This document shows positions 27,995-37,648 of a stretch of 64,000 nucleotides of DNA, in pieces. Made by a program: the position numbers and the translations under genes. The stretch is from contig NZ_JAKGAS010000012.1 in assembly GCF_021532655.1 (NCBI RefSeq), positions 45,310 through 109,309 of the forward strand. Direction: 5' to 3'. The stretch comes from Paraglaciecola algarum (GTDB lineage: Bacteria > Pseudomonadota > Gammaproteobacteria > Enterobacterales > Alteromonadaceae). The notes below the pieces were generated by a model, which worked only from the letters and a program-made list of their open reading frames with translations, was not told the origin of the DNA and did no database searches. The first letter of the stretch is position 1. Every line of letters starts with the position of its first letter.

Positions 27995-30526
27995 ATGACT
28001 AATCATACTTTTAGTTTAGCTTGGCGTTTGTTTCGACATGAAACCAAACGAGGCGAATTGACCATTATTTTGTTGGCAATTATTTTATCGGTCGCCTCAG
28101 TTTTATCTCTATCTTTGTTTAGTGAGCGATTACAACAAGCTTTGAGTGACAAAAGTGCTGAATTTATTGCCGCTGATCGCGTGTTGGATGCTGATAAACC
28201 CGTTGATTTGGGGTGGATAGAACAGGCTAAACAGATGAAGCTAAATACCGCGCACCAAGTTTATGCACGCTCTATGGTGTTTGCTAACGAGCAAATGGAT
28301 TTAGTAGATTTACGAGCTGCTGATAGTGGTTACCCACTTAAAGGTAAAGTAAAAATATCTCAACAACCGTTTAGCCCTGGTGAGATAACTGAAACCTTAC
28401 CAGCAACCGGCGAAGCTTGGATCGAATCCCAATTATTTCAAACTTTATCAGTATCTATTGGCGATAAAATTGAAGTGGGTGATGCAGAGTTTACCGTCAC
28501 TCAAGTGTTAAGCGAGGTACCTGATGCCGGATTTAACGTGTTTGGCGGCGATCCCAAAGTCCTTATCCCTAAAGCAGATTTGGCTGCAACTAATATTGAA
28601 GGTCCAGGTAGTCGGGTTGGGTATAGTTACTTTTTTACCGGCGAAAAGGATGATTTAGATGATTATTATACTTGGCTAAAACCTCAACTGGATAGAGAAA
28701 TTCATGATTGGGATTCGGTTGAAGATGAGAATACGAGAATCGGCCGGTCGGTAGGAAGGGCAGGACAGTATTTTTTATTAGCCAGTTTATTGGCCATAGT
28801 GTTGGCTGCAGTGTCGATTGCTGTGGCTGCGCAACGGTATAGTCAGCGACATTATGATCCTGTGGCTATCATGAAAACTTTAGGCGCACCTAAAGCCATG
28901 GTACAAAAAATTTATCTTTTACAGATTTTATTTATTACTGCATTGGGCATTACTATTGGGGCTGTGTTGGGCTTTGTGATCCAACAGTTAGTAGTGACTG
29001 CCATAGCAGATAAGGTAGATGTTTCCATTGATGTATGGCATTGGCGACCTTTATTGATAGCCATTTTTACCGGTACTGTGTGTGCAGTATTGTTTTCTTT
29101 GTATCCATTACTTAAATTATTTTCTGTTTCACCGCTCAGGGTTTTGAGACGAGATTTAGGCGCAAACTTGAGCTCTCGCTTAATTCAGTTTTTAGCCTCT
29201 GGCGGCGCCATATTTTTATTGATGTGGGCTTATAGTCAAAACCTTAAAGTGAGTGCCATTTTATTTTCATCTGGTATTGCTTTAGTCGTAGGTTTGTTAT
29301 TTGTGACTTATGGCTTAATTTGGCTCGGCCGAAAAATGGGCCAGGGGAGAATGGGGGCTTGGCAATTAGCTTGGGCGCGTATCCACCGCAGAGCCATGGA
29401 TAATAGTGTTCAACTGATTAGTTTTGCGGTCACTATTATGTTGCTGCTGGTGGTACTTGTGATGCGTAACGATATGGTTCAGCAATGGCAAGATCAGCTG
29501 CCAGAAGGAACACCTAATTATTTCATGGTAAATATTAGTCAAGCTCAACAACCTGAGCTTGAGCAGCACTTTTTGCAAAATGGTGTGGAAGTTAAAAAGT
29601 TCTATCCTATTGTGCGCGGTCGTTTCGCAGCGATAAACGATGAAAAAGTGCGGACTGCGGTTTCTAAAGAAGATCCTGAGAAACAGAATCAAGGGCGCAA
29701 TGGGCTAGGGCGCGAAGCTAATTTAACGTGGAGTAATGAGTTACAAAATGGCAGTAAGGTAATTGATGGCAAGTGGTTTGGAGATAACCCCTTACCTGAA
29801 GAAGATCCTAGTCCTTTTCAAGTTTCAGTAGAGCAAGGCTTAGCAGAGCGTATTGATATTAAAATGGGTGATACTTTAACCTTTAATATTGGTAGCGAAA
29901 TTGTGCATACCCAGGTGACCAGTATACGAGATGTGCATTGGCAGTCTATGCAGCCAAACTTTTTCTTTGTTATTGAACCTAGAGCATTACAAAACTTTAC
30001 ACCTACCTATATTTCAAGTTTCAATTTGCCAACCCAGCGCAAGGCAGATGTGACTCAGCTTATGCAACCATTTGCGAATGTCACCTTAATTGACGTAGAT
30101 GCGAGGATAAATCAATTACGTAATATCGTTGATCAGGTTTCTATGGCGGTAGAGTTTATTTTGATTTTAGTCCTAGCCGCAGGCTCTTTGGTTTTGATTG
30201 CCCAAGTACAGGCCAGTATGGATGAGCGACAGCAAGAGTTAGCTATTTTGCGCACTTTAGGAGCCAAGGGTAATTTGATACGGGCCAGTGTGGTATTTGA
30301 ATTTGTGATTATTGGTGTTGTGGCAGGCATTATGGCAGCACTTGCCAATGAGCTGACCTTATACATGTTGCAAACTCAAATATTCCAAATGCAAGCTAGT
30401 TTACATTGGCAATATTGGGCAGTGGCACCTATTGCTGGGGCGATTGTGGTCGGGATTTTGGGAGCATTGGGTTGCTGGCGATTATTGTCGTTAAATACTA
30501 GCCACTTGCTCAGGCAGATGGTTTAG
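27995..30526 (+). CDS. ybbP: FtsX-like ABC permease YbbP
   Basis: The 843-residue inner-membrane partner of YbbA. Its layout is one N-terminal membrane helix, a large periplasmic domain, three helices (about residues 258-380), two further helices, a second periplasmic domain, and three C-terminal helices with the FtsX/MacB pattern (ELAILRTLGAKGNLIRASVVFEF). The YbbA-YbbP pair beside tesA is conserved in Gammaproteobacteria. Substrate is not known; lipid or lipoprotein handling has been suggested from the tesA neighbourhood (inference). Confidence 0.9.
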   Translation: MTNHTFSLAWRLFRHETKRGELTIILLAIILSVASVLSLSLFSERLQQALSDKSAEFIAADRVLDADKPVDLGWIEQAKQMKLNTAHQVYARSMVFANEQMDLVDLRAADSGYPLKGKVKISQQPFSPGEITETLPATGEAWIESQLFQTLSVSIGDKIEVGDAEFTVTQVLSEVPDAGFNVFGGDPKVLIPKADLAATNIEGPGSRVGYSYFFTGEKDDLDDYYTWLKPQLDREIHDWDSVEDENTRIGRSVGRAGQYFLLASLLAIVLAAVSIAVAAQRYSQRHYDPVAIMKTLGAPKAMVQKIYLLQILFITALGITIGAVLGFVIQQLVVTAIADKVDVSIDVWHWRPLLIAIFTGTVCAVLFSLYPLLKLFSVSPLRVLRRDLGANLSSRLIQFLASGGAIFLLMWAYSQNLKVSAILFSSGIALVVGLLFVTYGLIWLGRKMGQGRMGAWQLAWARIHRRAMDNSVQLISFAVTIMLLLVVLVMRNDMVQQWQDQLPEGTPNYFMVNISQAQQPELEQHFLQNGVEVKKFYPIVRGRFAAINDEKVRTAVSKEDPEKQNQGRNGLGREANLTWSNELQNGSKVIDGKWFGDNPLPEEDPSPFQVSVEQGLAERIDIKMGDTLTFNIGSEIVHTQVTSIRDVHWQSMQPNFFFVIEPRALQNFTPTYISSFNLPTQRKADVTQLMQPFANVTLIDVDARINQLRNIVDQVSMAVEFILILVLAAGSLVLIAQVQASMDERQQELAILRTLGAKGNLIRASVVFEFVIIGVVAGIMAALANELTLYMLQTQIFQMQASLHWQYWAVAPIAGAIVVGILGALGCWRLLSLNTSHLLRQMV

Positions 30527-30729
30527 GGCAGCGTAAAAGTAGTATAAGCCGCTTGAAGCAGAATAAAGAAGGAATTAGCAGAAATAGGCAGTAGTTAGAA
30601 TGTAGTGGAGCTTTGTTAGTTGCTAGTTATGCCGGTTGGTATTACTGCCTCTAGTACCGTCATCCCTGCATTCTCGGTGGTTCAATTTATTTTTAGCTCG
30701 GGTCTCGGTAGCTGGCATCTTGTGACTAT

Positions 30730-30756
30730 CCACTGCGTTACTTTTTAACGCAGTGG
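30730..30756. other. Hairpin overlapping the yfcH stop codon
   Basis: CCACTGCGTTA and TAACGCAGTGG form a perfect 11-bp stem with a 5-base loop (CTTTT). One arm contains the yfcH stop codon. No T run follows on the minus strand, so it is not a classical terminator; it may stabilise the mRNA 3' end. Confidence 0.6.
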
Positions 30757-31634
30757 AATACGTGGGAAAGCTCGGGGTAAACAAACTCATAGCCACTTTC
30801 TAATAATCTTTTTGGTACTACTCTTTGTCCGTAAATGAGTAAATCCGCCATTTCGCCCATCAGCTTTCGTAACACGAATTCAGGCATTTTTAAAAAGCAT
30901 GGTCTGTGTAAGGCCGAGGCAAGTTGCTTGCTAAATTCAGCATTTGTAACGGGGTTAGGTGCGGTAAAATTATATACACCACTACACGTATCATTTTTAA
31001 TTAAGTGCACTATGCCTTGTAACATGTCTTCAAGATGTATCCACGACATATATTGTTGCCCATCACCAATTGGCCCTCCTATCCCTAACTTAAATGGGGG
31101 TAACATTTTAAATAGCGCCCCGCCTCTTTTACTGATGACGATACCTGTTCGCAAAATACAAACTCGGGTTTTATCTGACTGTGCTTGTTTGGCTAAAAAC
31201 TCCCATCGTTCACATAATTGATGGCTAAACTCGTCATGAGCTTGGTCAAAGCTTTCATCAATTATTGTGTCATCTTGGCGACCGTAATATCCAACTGCCG
31301 AACCACTTATAAACACTTCGGGAGGAAATTCACTGTTTTTGATTAGTTGTACGACTTTTTCTGTTATGGACCAGCGACTGGTTTCAATTTGTTGTTTTTG
31401 TTCCGGTGTCCACTTTTTGTCTGCAATGGGCTCGCCAGCTAAATTAATCACCACATCATATTCGTTAACATTTTCGAGCTGGTCTAAATTCGATATGAAG
31501 TGGATTTTATGGCCTAATATTTTTTCAGCCATGGCCACATTTCGGGTGTAAGCTGATATATCGCATGGCCTAAGTAGAGGAATAAGGTTTGAGCCTATTA
31601 GCCCTGTACCGCCTGTCATTAGTATTTTCATCAT
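30738..31634 (-). CDS. yfcH: TIGR01777-type NAD(P)-dependent epimerase (YfcH)
   Basis: A 298-residue short-chain dehydrogenase/epimerase-like protein. The NAD(P)-binding motif is TGGTGLIGSNL at the N-terminus. INLAGEPIADKKW, ISGSAVGYYGRQ and YMSWIHLEDMLQGI follow, and the C-terminal DUF1731-like part ends in KRLLESGYEFVYPEL. The biochemical reaction of this family is not established. It lies just upstream of folX in the opposite order from transcription, and the yfcH-folX pairing is also seen in E. coli. Confidence 0.9.
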   Translation of the reverse strand: MMKILMTGGTGLIGSNLIPLLRPCDISAYTRNVAMAEKILGHKIHFISNLDQLENVNEYDVVINLAGEPIADKKWTPEQKQQIETSRWSITEKVVQLIKNSEFPPEVFISGSAVGYYGRQDDTIIDESFDQAHDEFSHQLCERWEFLAKQAQSDKTRVCILRTGIVISKRGGALFKMLPPFKLGIGGPIGDGQQYMSWIHLEDMLQGIVHLIKNDTCSGVYNFTAPNPVTNAEFSKQLASALHRPCFLKMPEFVLRKLMGEMADLLIYGQRVVPKRLLESGYEFVYPELSHVFHCVKK

Positions 31635-31696
31635 ATCCCTTGTTAATTCGTGGTCCGCTTTAAATCGTGAATAGTTTTAATTCAGCAAAAGTTTTA

Positions 31697-32059
31697 TTAT
31701 TTATTGCAAGATAAACATAAAGACACTGAATCTGCAAAGCGTAATGCGTGAGGCTTATCTACTTCTGCTTCGGCATAGATCACCCAAGGATGTTCTGCTG
31801 CTATTTCAAGTACATCAGCGGTAAGTTTTTCTAATAATGAAAAACGGTTGTTTTCAACTAGCTGAATAATACGCTTGGTAATGGTTTTATAGTTTAGCGC
31901 ATCCTCCATCTTATCTGTATCAGTAGCTTGGTCGGCTTTATAATCAATTTTAACGTTAACAATCACATCTTGCATATTGGCAATTTCATCATCGTTAATA
32001 CCTATATACGTACGTAACCTTAGATTTTTAATCCTAATTGTGGCTGGATTTAGCGTCAT
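31697..32059 (-). CDS. folX: Dihydroneopterin triphosphate 2'-epimerase FolX
   Basis: A 120-residue FolB/FolX-family enzyme that epimerises 7,8-dihydroneopterin triphosphate to the monapterin form. The sequence is close to E. coli FolX throughout (IRIKNLRLRTYIGIN, DALNYKTITKRIIQLVE, NNRFSLLEKLTADVLEIA, HALRFADSVSL). The FolX-specific wording NNRFSLLEKL and the partner yfcH favour FolX over the aldolase FolB. A ribosome site AAGGA lies 7 bases before the ATG. Confidence 0.93.
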   Translation of the reverse strand: MTLNPATIRIKNLRLRTYIGINDDEIANMQDVIVNVKIDYKADQATDTDKMEDALNYKTITKRIIQLVENNRFSLLEKLTADVLEIAAEHPWVIYAEAEVDKPHALRFADSVSLCLSCNK

Positions 32060-32151
32060 TATTTGTCCTTATGTTTTCTTTTTATTCTACGCTATAAAAC
32101 ACGATACAGATCTGTTAGTTTGCTAACAAGACATTCATTTAGAATTATATA

Positions 32152-33219
32152 ATGCAAAGTAAATCTCAAACATCGATTAAAGCACTCTTAGTGTTGGCCT
32201 CACTTGTTGTTATTTTGGCTGGAGTAAAAGCTGCCACCGCAATTGTGGTGCCTTTTTTGTTATCAGTATTTATTGCCATGGCTTGCAGCCCCATTATTAC
32301 TTGGGCTAATCAATATAAATTACCCCGCGCTGTAGCGGTTATTATCGTTATCTTATTAATTGTGTCTCTCGGCTTAGTGTTGGCTGGATTAGTTGGCCAG
32401 TCGATGAATGAATTTAGCCAAAATATGCCAAAGTATCGCGAGCAGTTGGTGCAAGAGTTTGCATGGGTAATAGGCCAACTAGATAGTTTCAATATTAGTA
32501 TCGATAAACAGCAACTTTTATCTTATCTAGATCCGGGGGCTGCTATGAATATGGCTAGTAACTTGTTATCTAGTCTGGGTGGCGTGTTAACAAACTTCTT
32601 ACTGATATTGCTGATTGTAGTCTTCATGTTGTTTGAAGCAGAATCTATTCCTAAAAAGATCCATATTGCATTGGACGATCCGAATATGAAGATGCAACAA
32701 ATAGATAAGTTTTTAGTATCGGTAAAAAATTATCTGGCGATTAAAACTTTAGTCAGTTTAGGTACAGGGTTGGTGATTGGTATTTGGTTGTATGTGTTGG
32801 GCGTTGATCACTTTTTACTTTGGGCTGTGTTAGCATTTTTACTCAATTATATTCCCAATATCGGTTCTATTATCGCAGCGGTGCCAGCTGTATTGTTAGC
32901 CTTTGTTCAATTGGGGGCGGCAAGTGCTGGTTTAGCCGCATTAGGTTTTGTGGTATCGAATATGGTGATGGGTAATGTGGTTGAACCTAGGTACATGGGG
33001 AGAGGATTAGGCTTGTCTACCCTAGTTGTATTTTTGTCCTTGATTTTCTGGGGCTGGTTGCTCGGTACTGTAGGTATGTTGCTGTCAGTACCGCTCACTA
33101 TGATAGTCAAAATTGGCCTAGAATCTAGCCCAGACACACGCTGGGTGGCGCAATTGTTAGCGGGTGAAGACAATGAACTTGATGCAAAAAAAGAACAGGA
33201 AATAGCAGCTGGTGAATAA
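32152..33219 (+). CDS. AI-2E family transporter (PerM/TqsA type)
   Basis: A 355-residue polytopic inner-membrane protein with about eight hydrophobic segments: two at the N-terminus, an amphipathic stretch (residues 75-135), then the rest. Family hallmarks are VPFLLSVFIAMACSPII, FLLNYIPNIGSIIAAVPAV and GNVVEPRYMGRGLGLSTLVVFLSLIFWGWLLGTVGMLLSVPLTM. Members export autoinducer-2 or act as sodium/proton antiporters; which one applies here cannot be read from sequence. Divergent from folX. Confidence 0.88.
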   Translation: MQSKSQTSIKALLVLASLVVILAGVKAATAIVVPFLLSVFIAMACSPIITWANQYKLPRAVAVIIVILLIVSLGLVLAGLVGQSMNEFSQNMPKYREQLVQEFAWVIGQLDSFNISIDKQQLLSYLDPGAAMNMASNLLSSLGGVLTNFLLILLIVVFMLFEAESIPKKIHIALDDPNMKMQQIDKFLVSVKNYLAIKTLVSLGTGLVIGIWLYVLGVDHFLLWAVLAFLLNYIPNIGSIIAAVPAVLLAFVQLGAASAGLAALGFVVSNMVMGNVVEPRYMGRGLGLSTLVVFLSLIFWGWLLGTVGMLLSVPLTMIVKIGLESSPDTRWVAQLLAGEDNELDAKKEQEIAAGE

Positions 33220-33348
33220 GGCCTATACTCAAAATTATTGAAACTAACTGACAGGGTTGAACGACAAGCGGAACAAGACTTTGCTGGTAGTGAGGATGGG
33301 CTTTACCGAGCAAGATTAACACTATGAACAAATGGTAGAGGCTGACTG

Positions 33349-33918
33349 ATGACAAATTTGGCAAATTACTTTATTTATACAAAAAAACAACGTTCTTCTT
33401 CGATGTCACTTGTTTTAAATGGGGGCATATTATTTTTTCTATACTTGGCAGCACATAAATATCTCCCTTATTTAACGAACGATAAAAGTGCGCTTTCACA
33501 ACTTCTTGATATTTTAGACATAGCTATTTGGTTTGTTGAAGCTTTTATATTTGGGCTAGCAATCTGGTTTTGGTTTGAAAATAAGGAAATTAAGGTTTGT
33601 GTTACGCCGACCACATTATCTTATTTTGATCCTACCTTCAGTGATGTAAGCTGGCAGGTCAATATTTCCGATATTACTGAATTAAAGCAAATAACCGATA
33701 CAAGGCAAGATTTTTCTTCTAACTTAATAGTCCTAAAAAACGGCGATACCAAGCAACTAATGTATGGGAATTATCGTGGATTTGATCGTCGAGCCTTTTT
33801 CGACGCCCTTGTATTAGCTAATCCGAACATCACTGTTCCAGAAAAGATATATAGCTACAAAATACAAAGACCAACCTGGGCAAAACGTATTCGGAATAAA
33901 TTTGGAATAAATGAGTAA
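33349..33918 (+). CDS. Membrane protein of unknown function with PH-like C-terminal part
   Basis: A 189-residue protein with two hydrophobic segments (about residues 20-38 and 50-75). A soluble part follows in which short beta strands (VCVTPTTLSYFDPTF, WQVNISDITELKQI, NLIVLKNGDTKQLMYGNYRGFDRRAFFDAL) resemble the bacterial PH-like domains seen after two membrane helices. The C-terminus is basic. I do not recognise a named family. It starts 129 bases after the AI-2E transporter stop and may share its transcript. Confidence 0.65.
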   Translation: MTNLANYFIYTKKQRSSSMSLVLNGGILFFLYLAAHKYLPYLTNDKSALSQLLDILDIAIWFVEAFIFGLAIWFWFENKEIKVCVTPTTLSYFDPTFSDVSWQVNISDITELKQITDTRQDFSSNLIVLKNGDTKQLMYGNYRGFDRRAFFDALVLANPNITVPEKIYSYKIQRPTWAKRIRNKFGINE

Positions 33919-34470
33919 CACCAATTCATCTTGATATGCAGTCACTCAGCGAGAGGTTAAAAGGGTTTAATCAAGGCCCATGATTGGTAGCTCTTTACTA
34001 AAAATCACCTCGTTCTCTTTCGAGGTCATGCAACACAGAGTAACCCCTTTTGAAACTCGCCTGAAAGGAATGCCCCAGCGACTTTTTGCGCCTATCTTTT
34101 TAAAAAGAGCTGGTTCTGGCTATTTAAAAGGGAACAACCATTCTGTATACCGACGCCTTATTCAAAACACGCTGGACGAATTCTGAATGGTCAATTATTT
34201 ACTGTAATTGTTATTAGATCTGGGATTTGTTTTTGTTCTATCACAGATGGCTCCCTGCTAACAGCATAAGGGGATGACTGTGTAACACGTGACATAGTTT
34301 GAGCTAAGATCCACTGAAATTTGTGGATAGAATAGAACTCCTAAATGCAAAGTCTTAGCTAATTCTTGTCTTTCACCTTTTCTGTATGAAGCTATGTATT
34401 TTGTGATTTGTAGTGAGCGTTTTTAGCTTTTGTTGTCACTAGAAACTAGTCACTAGTCTAGTAGCTGTTG
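33919..34470. other. Gene-poor intergenic stretch
   Basis: About 550 bases between the PH-like membrane gene and the LiaF-like gene. It holds a small hairpin (ACCTCG/CGAGGT at 34007-34026) and short ACTAGT/CTAGT repeats at 34441-34463. One open frame of 68 codons (33980-34186) lacks a ribosome site and family resemblance and is not annotated as a gene. I see no RNA gene or mobile element. Confidence 0.6.
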
Positions 34471-35124
34471 TTATCTTTGTTCGTTGTTAAACATAGTTTT
34501 CATTTGGTTGGCGAAAGCCACAAACTTTTCTTTGATGGTGCGTTTTATTTTAATATCTAAACCGCCAAACATGACAAGTCCTTCAATTGTGAGGGTAGGA
34601 GCTTGCTTTGATGCGATAGAAGGTGCGGTATTGTCTATGCCACCCAATATACAAAAAGCTTTAGAGATAATATTGATGTCTTCTGGCACTTTTATATCGG
34701 TACCGCCAAATAGGCAGAGTACCTTTATAGTGACATTAGGTGTTGTAAAAATTGCATCAGTAAAATCAATATCGGCTCCACCGAATAGTGTAATGATCCT
34801 GATTTCTTGAGGTACGGTCCATTGACCACTGCGGCATGAGCCTCCTAGAATATTAACAATCGTGTCTGTTTCATTGTTATTAGCTGCTGCATAATTGACG
34901 TTAAATTGGCGTTCTTTTTGAGCGCTAAATTTTTCATCTTTTGGTTTTTCTAAGTCTTTGGCTAAATCGACTATTTCTTGATGATTGGTACTTGCCATGG
35001 CGTGGTCGAGTCGTCTTTCGAATGCTTTATCAGAAATAATGCCGTGGCTGTAATTATAAATAAGGGTATCAATTACTTCTTCACGTACTTTTTCGATGGG
35101 GCGATCTTCTAGAATAACAGCCAT
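34471..35124 (-). CDS. DUF1707 plus LiaF-like C-terminal domain protein
   Basis: A 217-residue cytoplasmic-looking protein. Residues 6-60 form a DUF1707/SHOCT-like helical domain (VIDTLIYNYSHGIISDKAFERRLDHAM). The second half is a parallel beta-helix of LiaF type, with a recurring glycine-led turn: NILGGSCRSG, TLFGGADIDF, CLFGGTDIKV, CILGGIDNTA and VMFGGLDIKI. In Firmicutes LiaF restrains an envelope-stress kinase. Here a sensor kinase gene lies 150 bases upstream in the same direction, but a functional link is only a guess. Confidence 0.82.
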   Translation of the reverse strand: MAVILEDRPIEKVREEVIDTLIYNYSHGIISDKAFERRLDHAMASTNHQEIVDLAKDLEKPKDEKFSAQKERQFNVNYAAANNNETDTIVNILGGSCRSGQWTVPQEIRIITLFGGADIDFTDAIFTTPNVTIKVLCLFGGTDIKVPEDINIISKAFCILGGIDNTAPSIASKQAPTLTIEGLVMFGGLDIKIKRTIKEKFVAFANQMKTMFNNEQR

Positions 35125-35272
35125 AACTTTTCCTTAACTTTTTGCAATAAACTTGAATAATATTTATAGAACAGCAGTAAGTATGCCAATTAAAATATAC
35201 TTTATATTCAATAGGTTAGCTTTTAAATTAAATGTATGAATTGTCAAATTAACTATATTTTCGTGGTTTTAA

Positions 35273-36586
35273 CTATTTATTAAGATTAAATATCAGGGTA
35301 ATGGCTGCACCACCGAGCGCACTTGTGGTAATTTCTAATTTTCCTTGATAGGCCGCTAGTAGGTCACTAACTACTGCCATGCCAATACCTTGTCCTTCTT
35401 TATAGCTATCTAGGCGAGTACCTCTCTTCAATAAGCTTTGTTGTTTATCGGCGGGTATGCCAGAGCCATCATCTTCAATAGTAACCTGAACATTTTTTTG
35501 CATCACTTTTGTGGAAACCAGAACCTTACTAGAAGCAGCTTTACAGGCGTTATCGATGACATTCCCCAAGATTTCCATGAGATCAGTTATATCTCCTTGA
35601 AATTGACCATTTTGTTCATCTTCTTGATAGCTTAATTCTAGTTTTTTATCTACGTAGACTTTGCTCATGGCATTTAATAACTTTTTGACTACAGGTTTAA
35701 TCTCAACACCCTTTTCAAATGCACCTGAAGTGCCTGCTACCGCACGCTTAAGTTGTCTTTGTATTTGCATGTCAATTTGCTGAATAGGCTCCCTAGCGTC
35801 TGAGGGCAGGGCAGAATTACTAGACAAAACCGCCAATGGAGTTTTTAAGCTATGGGCAAGATCACTTAGGCTGTTTTTATAACGACTGCGTTGTTGTTCT
35901 TCTGAATCTAATAAGTGATTAATACTGGTTTTTAACTTTTCTAATTCAGGTGGATATTGTTGGTCGACACGTTTTAACTGGCCTTTTTCTGCTAAACGTA
36001 TTTGTTTGTTTAATTTGTTTATCGGCAATAAAGCAGCGTTTAAACTAATTAGCAATAATACCAATAATAAAATGGCTACTAAGCCTAACCACTTCCAAAG
36101 GGTATTGGCGAACTTTTGTTTTTCGGTATCGAATACGTTTTTGTCTTGAAGAATGTAAAAACTGACTGCTTGATAACCTTTAGGGTGTTCAAATTCAGCT
36201 GTGTAAGCGTAAAGAAAGTATTCTTGATGAAAGCTAAAGTCTTCTTCTCCAATTTGAGGACCGGGTATGTTGGGAATGTCTTGCCAGTTTAAGGTAGACA
36301 AGGATTGCCATAGAAGGCCTTGTTCACTTTGAATAAAGGCATATAGACCAGATCCCGGAATATTAAACTGGTCATTATACAATTGTTCAGGCATAGCTAC
36401 TTTGCCTTTCACGAACTCAAACTCTGAGATTAGACTGAGACTTTGTACTCTGAGTTGTTGCAACATGGATTGGGTTAAGCTGCTATTAAAGGCTTTTTCT
36501 AGGGTAAAGGCTGTGAGTGGAATAAAAATAAATAAGGTTAATAGAGCAGCAGCGAAAGTCCTTAAGCGTAATGATAAATTTTGCAT
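35273..36586 (-). CDS. Sensor histidine kinase, PhoQ-like
   Basis: A 437-residue inner-membrane kinase. Two membrane helices (about residues 8-30 and 165-187) enclose a periplasmic sensor domain of about 135 residues. The H-box reads DLAHSLKTPLAVL, the PhoQ/QseC-like type with HSLKTPL rather than HELRTPL. N-box DNACKAA, G1 DDGSGIP and G2 GQGIGMAVVSDLL complete the ATP-binding domain. Its ATG lies immediately after the stop of the response regulator gene, so the two form an operon. The signal is unknown; PhoQ relatives sense divalent cations or antimicrobial peptides. Confidence 0.9.
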   Translation of the reverse strand: MQNLSLRLRTFAAALLTLFIFIPLTAFTLEKAFNSSLTQSMLQQLRVQSLSLISEFEFVKGKVAMPEQLYNDQFNIPGSGLYAFIQSEQGLLWQSLSTLNWQDIPNIPGPQIGEEDFSFHQEYFLYAYTAEFEHPKGYQAVSFYILQDKNVFDTEKQKFANTLWKWLGLVAILLLVLLLISLNAALLPINKLNKQIRLAEKGQLKRVDQQYPPELEKLKTSINHLLDSEEQQRSRYKNSLSDLAHSLKTPLAVLSSNSALPSDAREPIQQIDMQIQRQLKRAVAGTSGAFEKGVEIKPVVKKLLNAMSKVYVDKKLELSYQEDEQNGQFQGDITDLMEILGNVIDNACKAASSKVLVSTKVMQKNVQVTIEDDGSGIPADKQQSLLKRGTRLDSYKEGQGIGMAVVSDLLAAYQGKLEITTSALGGAAITLIFNLNK

Positions 36587-37261
36587 TTATAAGACTCGGT
36601 TTATTCGATAACCTCGGCCACGCAAAGTTTCAATAGGGTTAATACTGCCATCTGGATCGATTTTTTTACGTAATCTACCCACAAACACTTCAATCACGTT
36701 ACTGTCTAAATCAAAATCCTGATCATATATATGTTCAGTTAATTCTGTTTTCGAGACAATTTTTTGTGGGTTGAGTAAAAGGTACTCGAGAACCTTGTAT
36801 TCATATGCAGTCAACTCAACGTACTCTCCATTAATGCGAACTTCTTCGCTTAACGTGTCTAGGCTAATGGGTCCTTTTTCAATAGTTGGATGAGCTTTAC
36901 CTGCTGCACGACGAATGAGTGCTTTTACCCGGGCTAATAATTCTTCGTTGTGGAAAGGTTTAGTTAGGTAGTCGTCTGCTCCAGCGTCTAAACCTTCTAC
37001 TTTTTCTTGCCAGCGATCCCTTGCGGTTAATATTAAAATAGGGCAGGAGATATCATTTTTTCGGGCCTTTTGGATCACTTCAAAACCGTCGATTATCGGT
37101 AAACCTATATCAATAATGGCTAAGTCGTAGGGGTGTTCCGCTAATAAAAACAGGGCTTTTTGTCCATCATCAGCTAGATCAACACTGTAACCATTTTGCT
37201 GTAACAAAGCGTCCAGTTGAGTTAATAAGCGGCTGTCGTCTTCAACTATTAAAATTCGCAT
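36587..37261 (-). CDS. OmpR/PhoP-family response regulator
   Basis: A 224-residue DNA-binding regulator. The receiver has the acidic pair VEDD, the phospho-acceptor Asp in LAIIDIGLPIIDG (near residue 51), the Thr in LTARD and the Lys in LTKPF. A winged-helix domain follows (ELTAYEYKVLEYLLLNP, DSNVIEVFVGRLRKKI, ETLRGRGYRI). Partner of the PhoQ-like kinase downstream. Two bases separate it from the PepSY protein gene upstream, forming a three-gene operon. Confidence 0.92.
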   Translation of the reverse strand: MRILIVEDDSRLLTQLDALLQQNGYSVDLADDGQKALFLLAEHPYDLAIIDIGLPIIDGFEVIQKARKNDISCPILILTARDRWQEKVEGLDAGADDYLTKPFHNEELLARVKALIRRAAGKAHPTIEKGPISLDTLSEEVRINGEYVELTAYEYKVLEYLLLNPQKIVSKTELTEHIYDQDFDLDSNVIEVFVGRLRKKIDPDGSINPIETLRGRGYRINRVL

Positions 37262-37263
37262 AA

Positions 37264-37539
37264 TTAATTCTTTGAACCTTGTTGGCTAACTTTTCCTGAT
37301 TTTTTATCAACATTTACTGACACAACTCGTCCTGATTTTTGTAACAGTTTGACCTGATATTTATGTTTATTTTGATCCACCTTTAATACTCGTCCATTCA
37401 CCTTTTGCTGTGCCTTTTGAGCAGCTTGAGATTTATTTAAAGTACTCGGTTTTGGGTCATCAGCCGTAACATCTGTCGAGATGATTAAACAGCTGATAAC
37501 ACAAGTCATTAAAAACCGAATGTAACTAGGTGATTTCAA
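37264..37539 (-). CDS. Small periplasmic PepSY-like protein
   Basis: A 91-residue exported protein with a signal peptide ending near TDVTA. The mature part (KSQAAQKAQQKVNGRVLKVDQ, YQVKLLQKSGRVVSVNVDKKSGKV) matches the PepSY pattern of one helix followed by beta strands. PepSY proteins often act as inhibitors or sensors in the envelope. As first gene of the operon with a PhoP/PhoQ-like pair, it may modulate the kinase (inference). Confidence 0.8.
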   Translation of the reverse strand: MKSPSYIRFLMTCVISCLIISTDVTADDPKPSTLNKSQAAQKAQQKVNGRVLKVDQNKHKYQVKLLQKSGRVVSVNVDKKSGKVSQQGSKN

Positions 37540-37648
37540 GGTTTTACTCTAATTCTGTAATATTGATTAAACGAGTTTACCTTAATCATGGTAAGACTTA
37601 AAAGCACTTGCAGCTTTGTGTTAAATGATTAAGGTAATTACTGCTTAT

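Noticed and set aside
30535..30737. Possible interspersed repeat between ybbP and yfcH (CGTCATCCCTGCATTCT region)
   Set aside because: It resembles short repeats seen in many genomes, but no second copy was seen in this window.
33980..34186. 68-codon open frame
   Set aside because: No ribosome site, no family resemblance, and the surrounding sequence looks non-coding.
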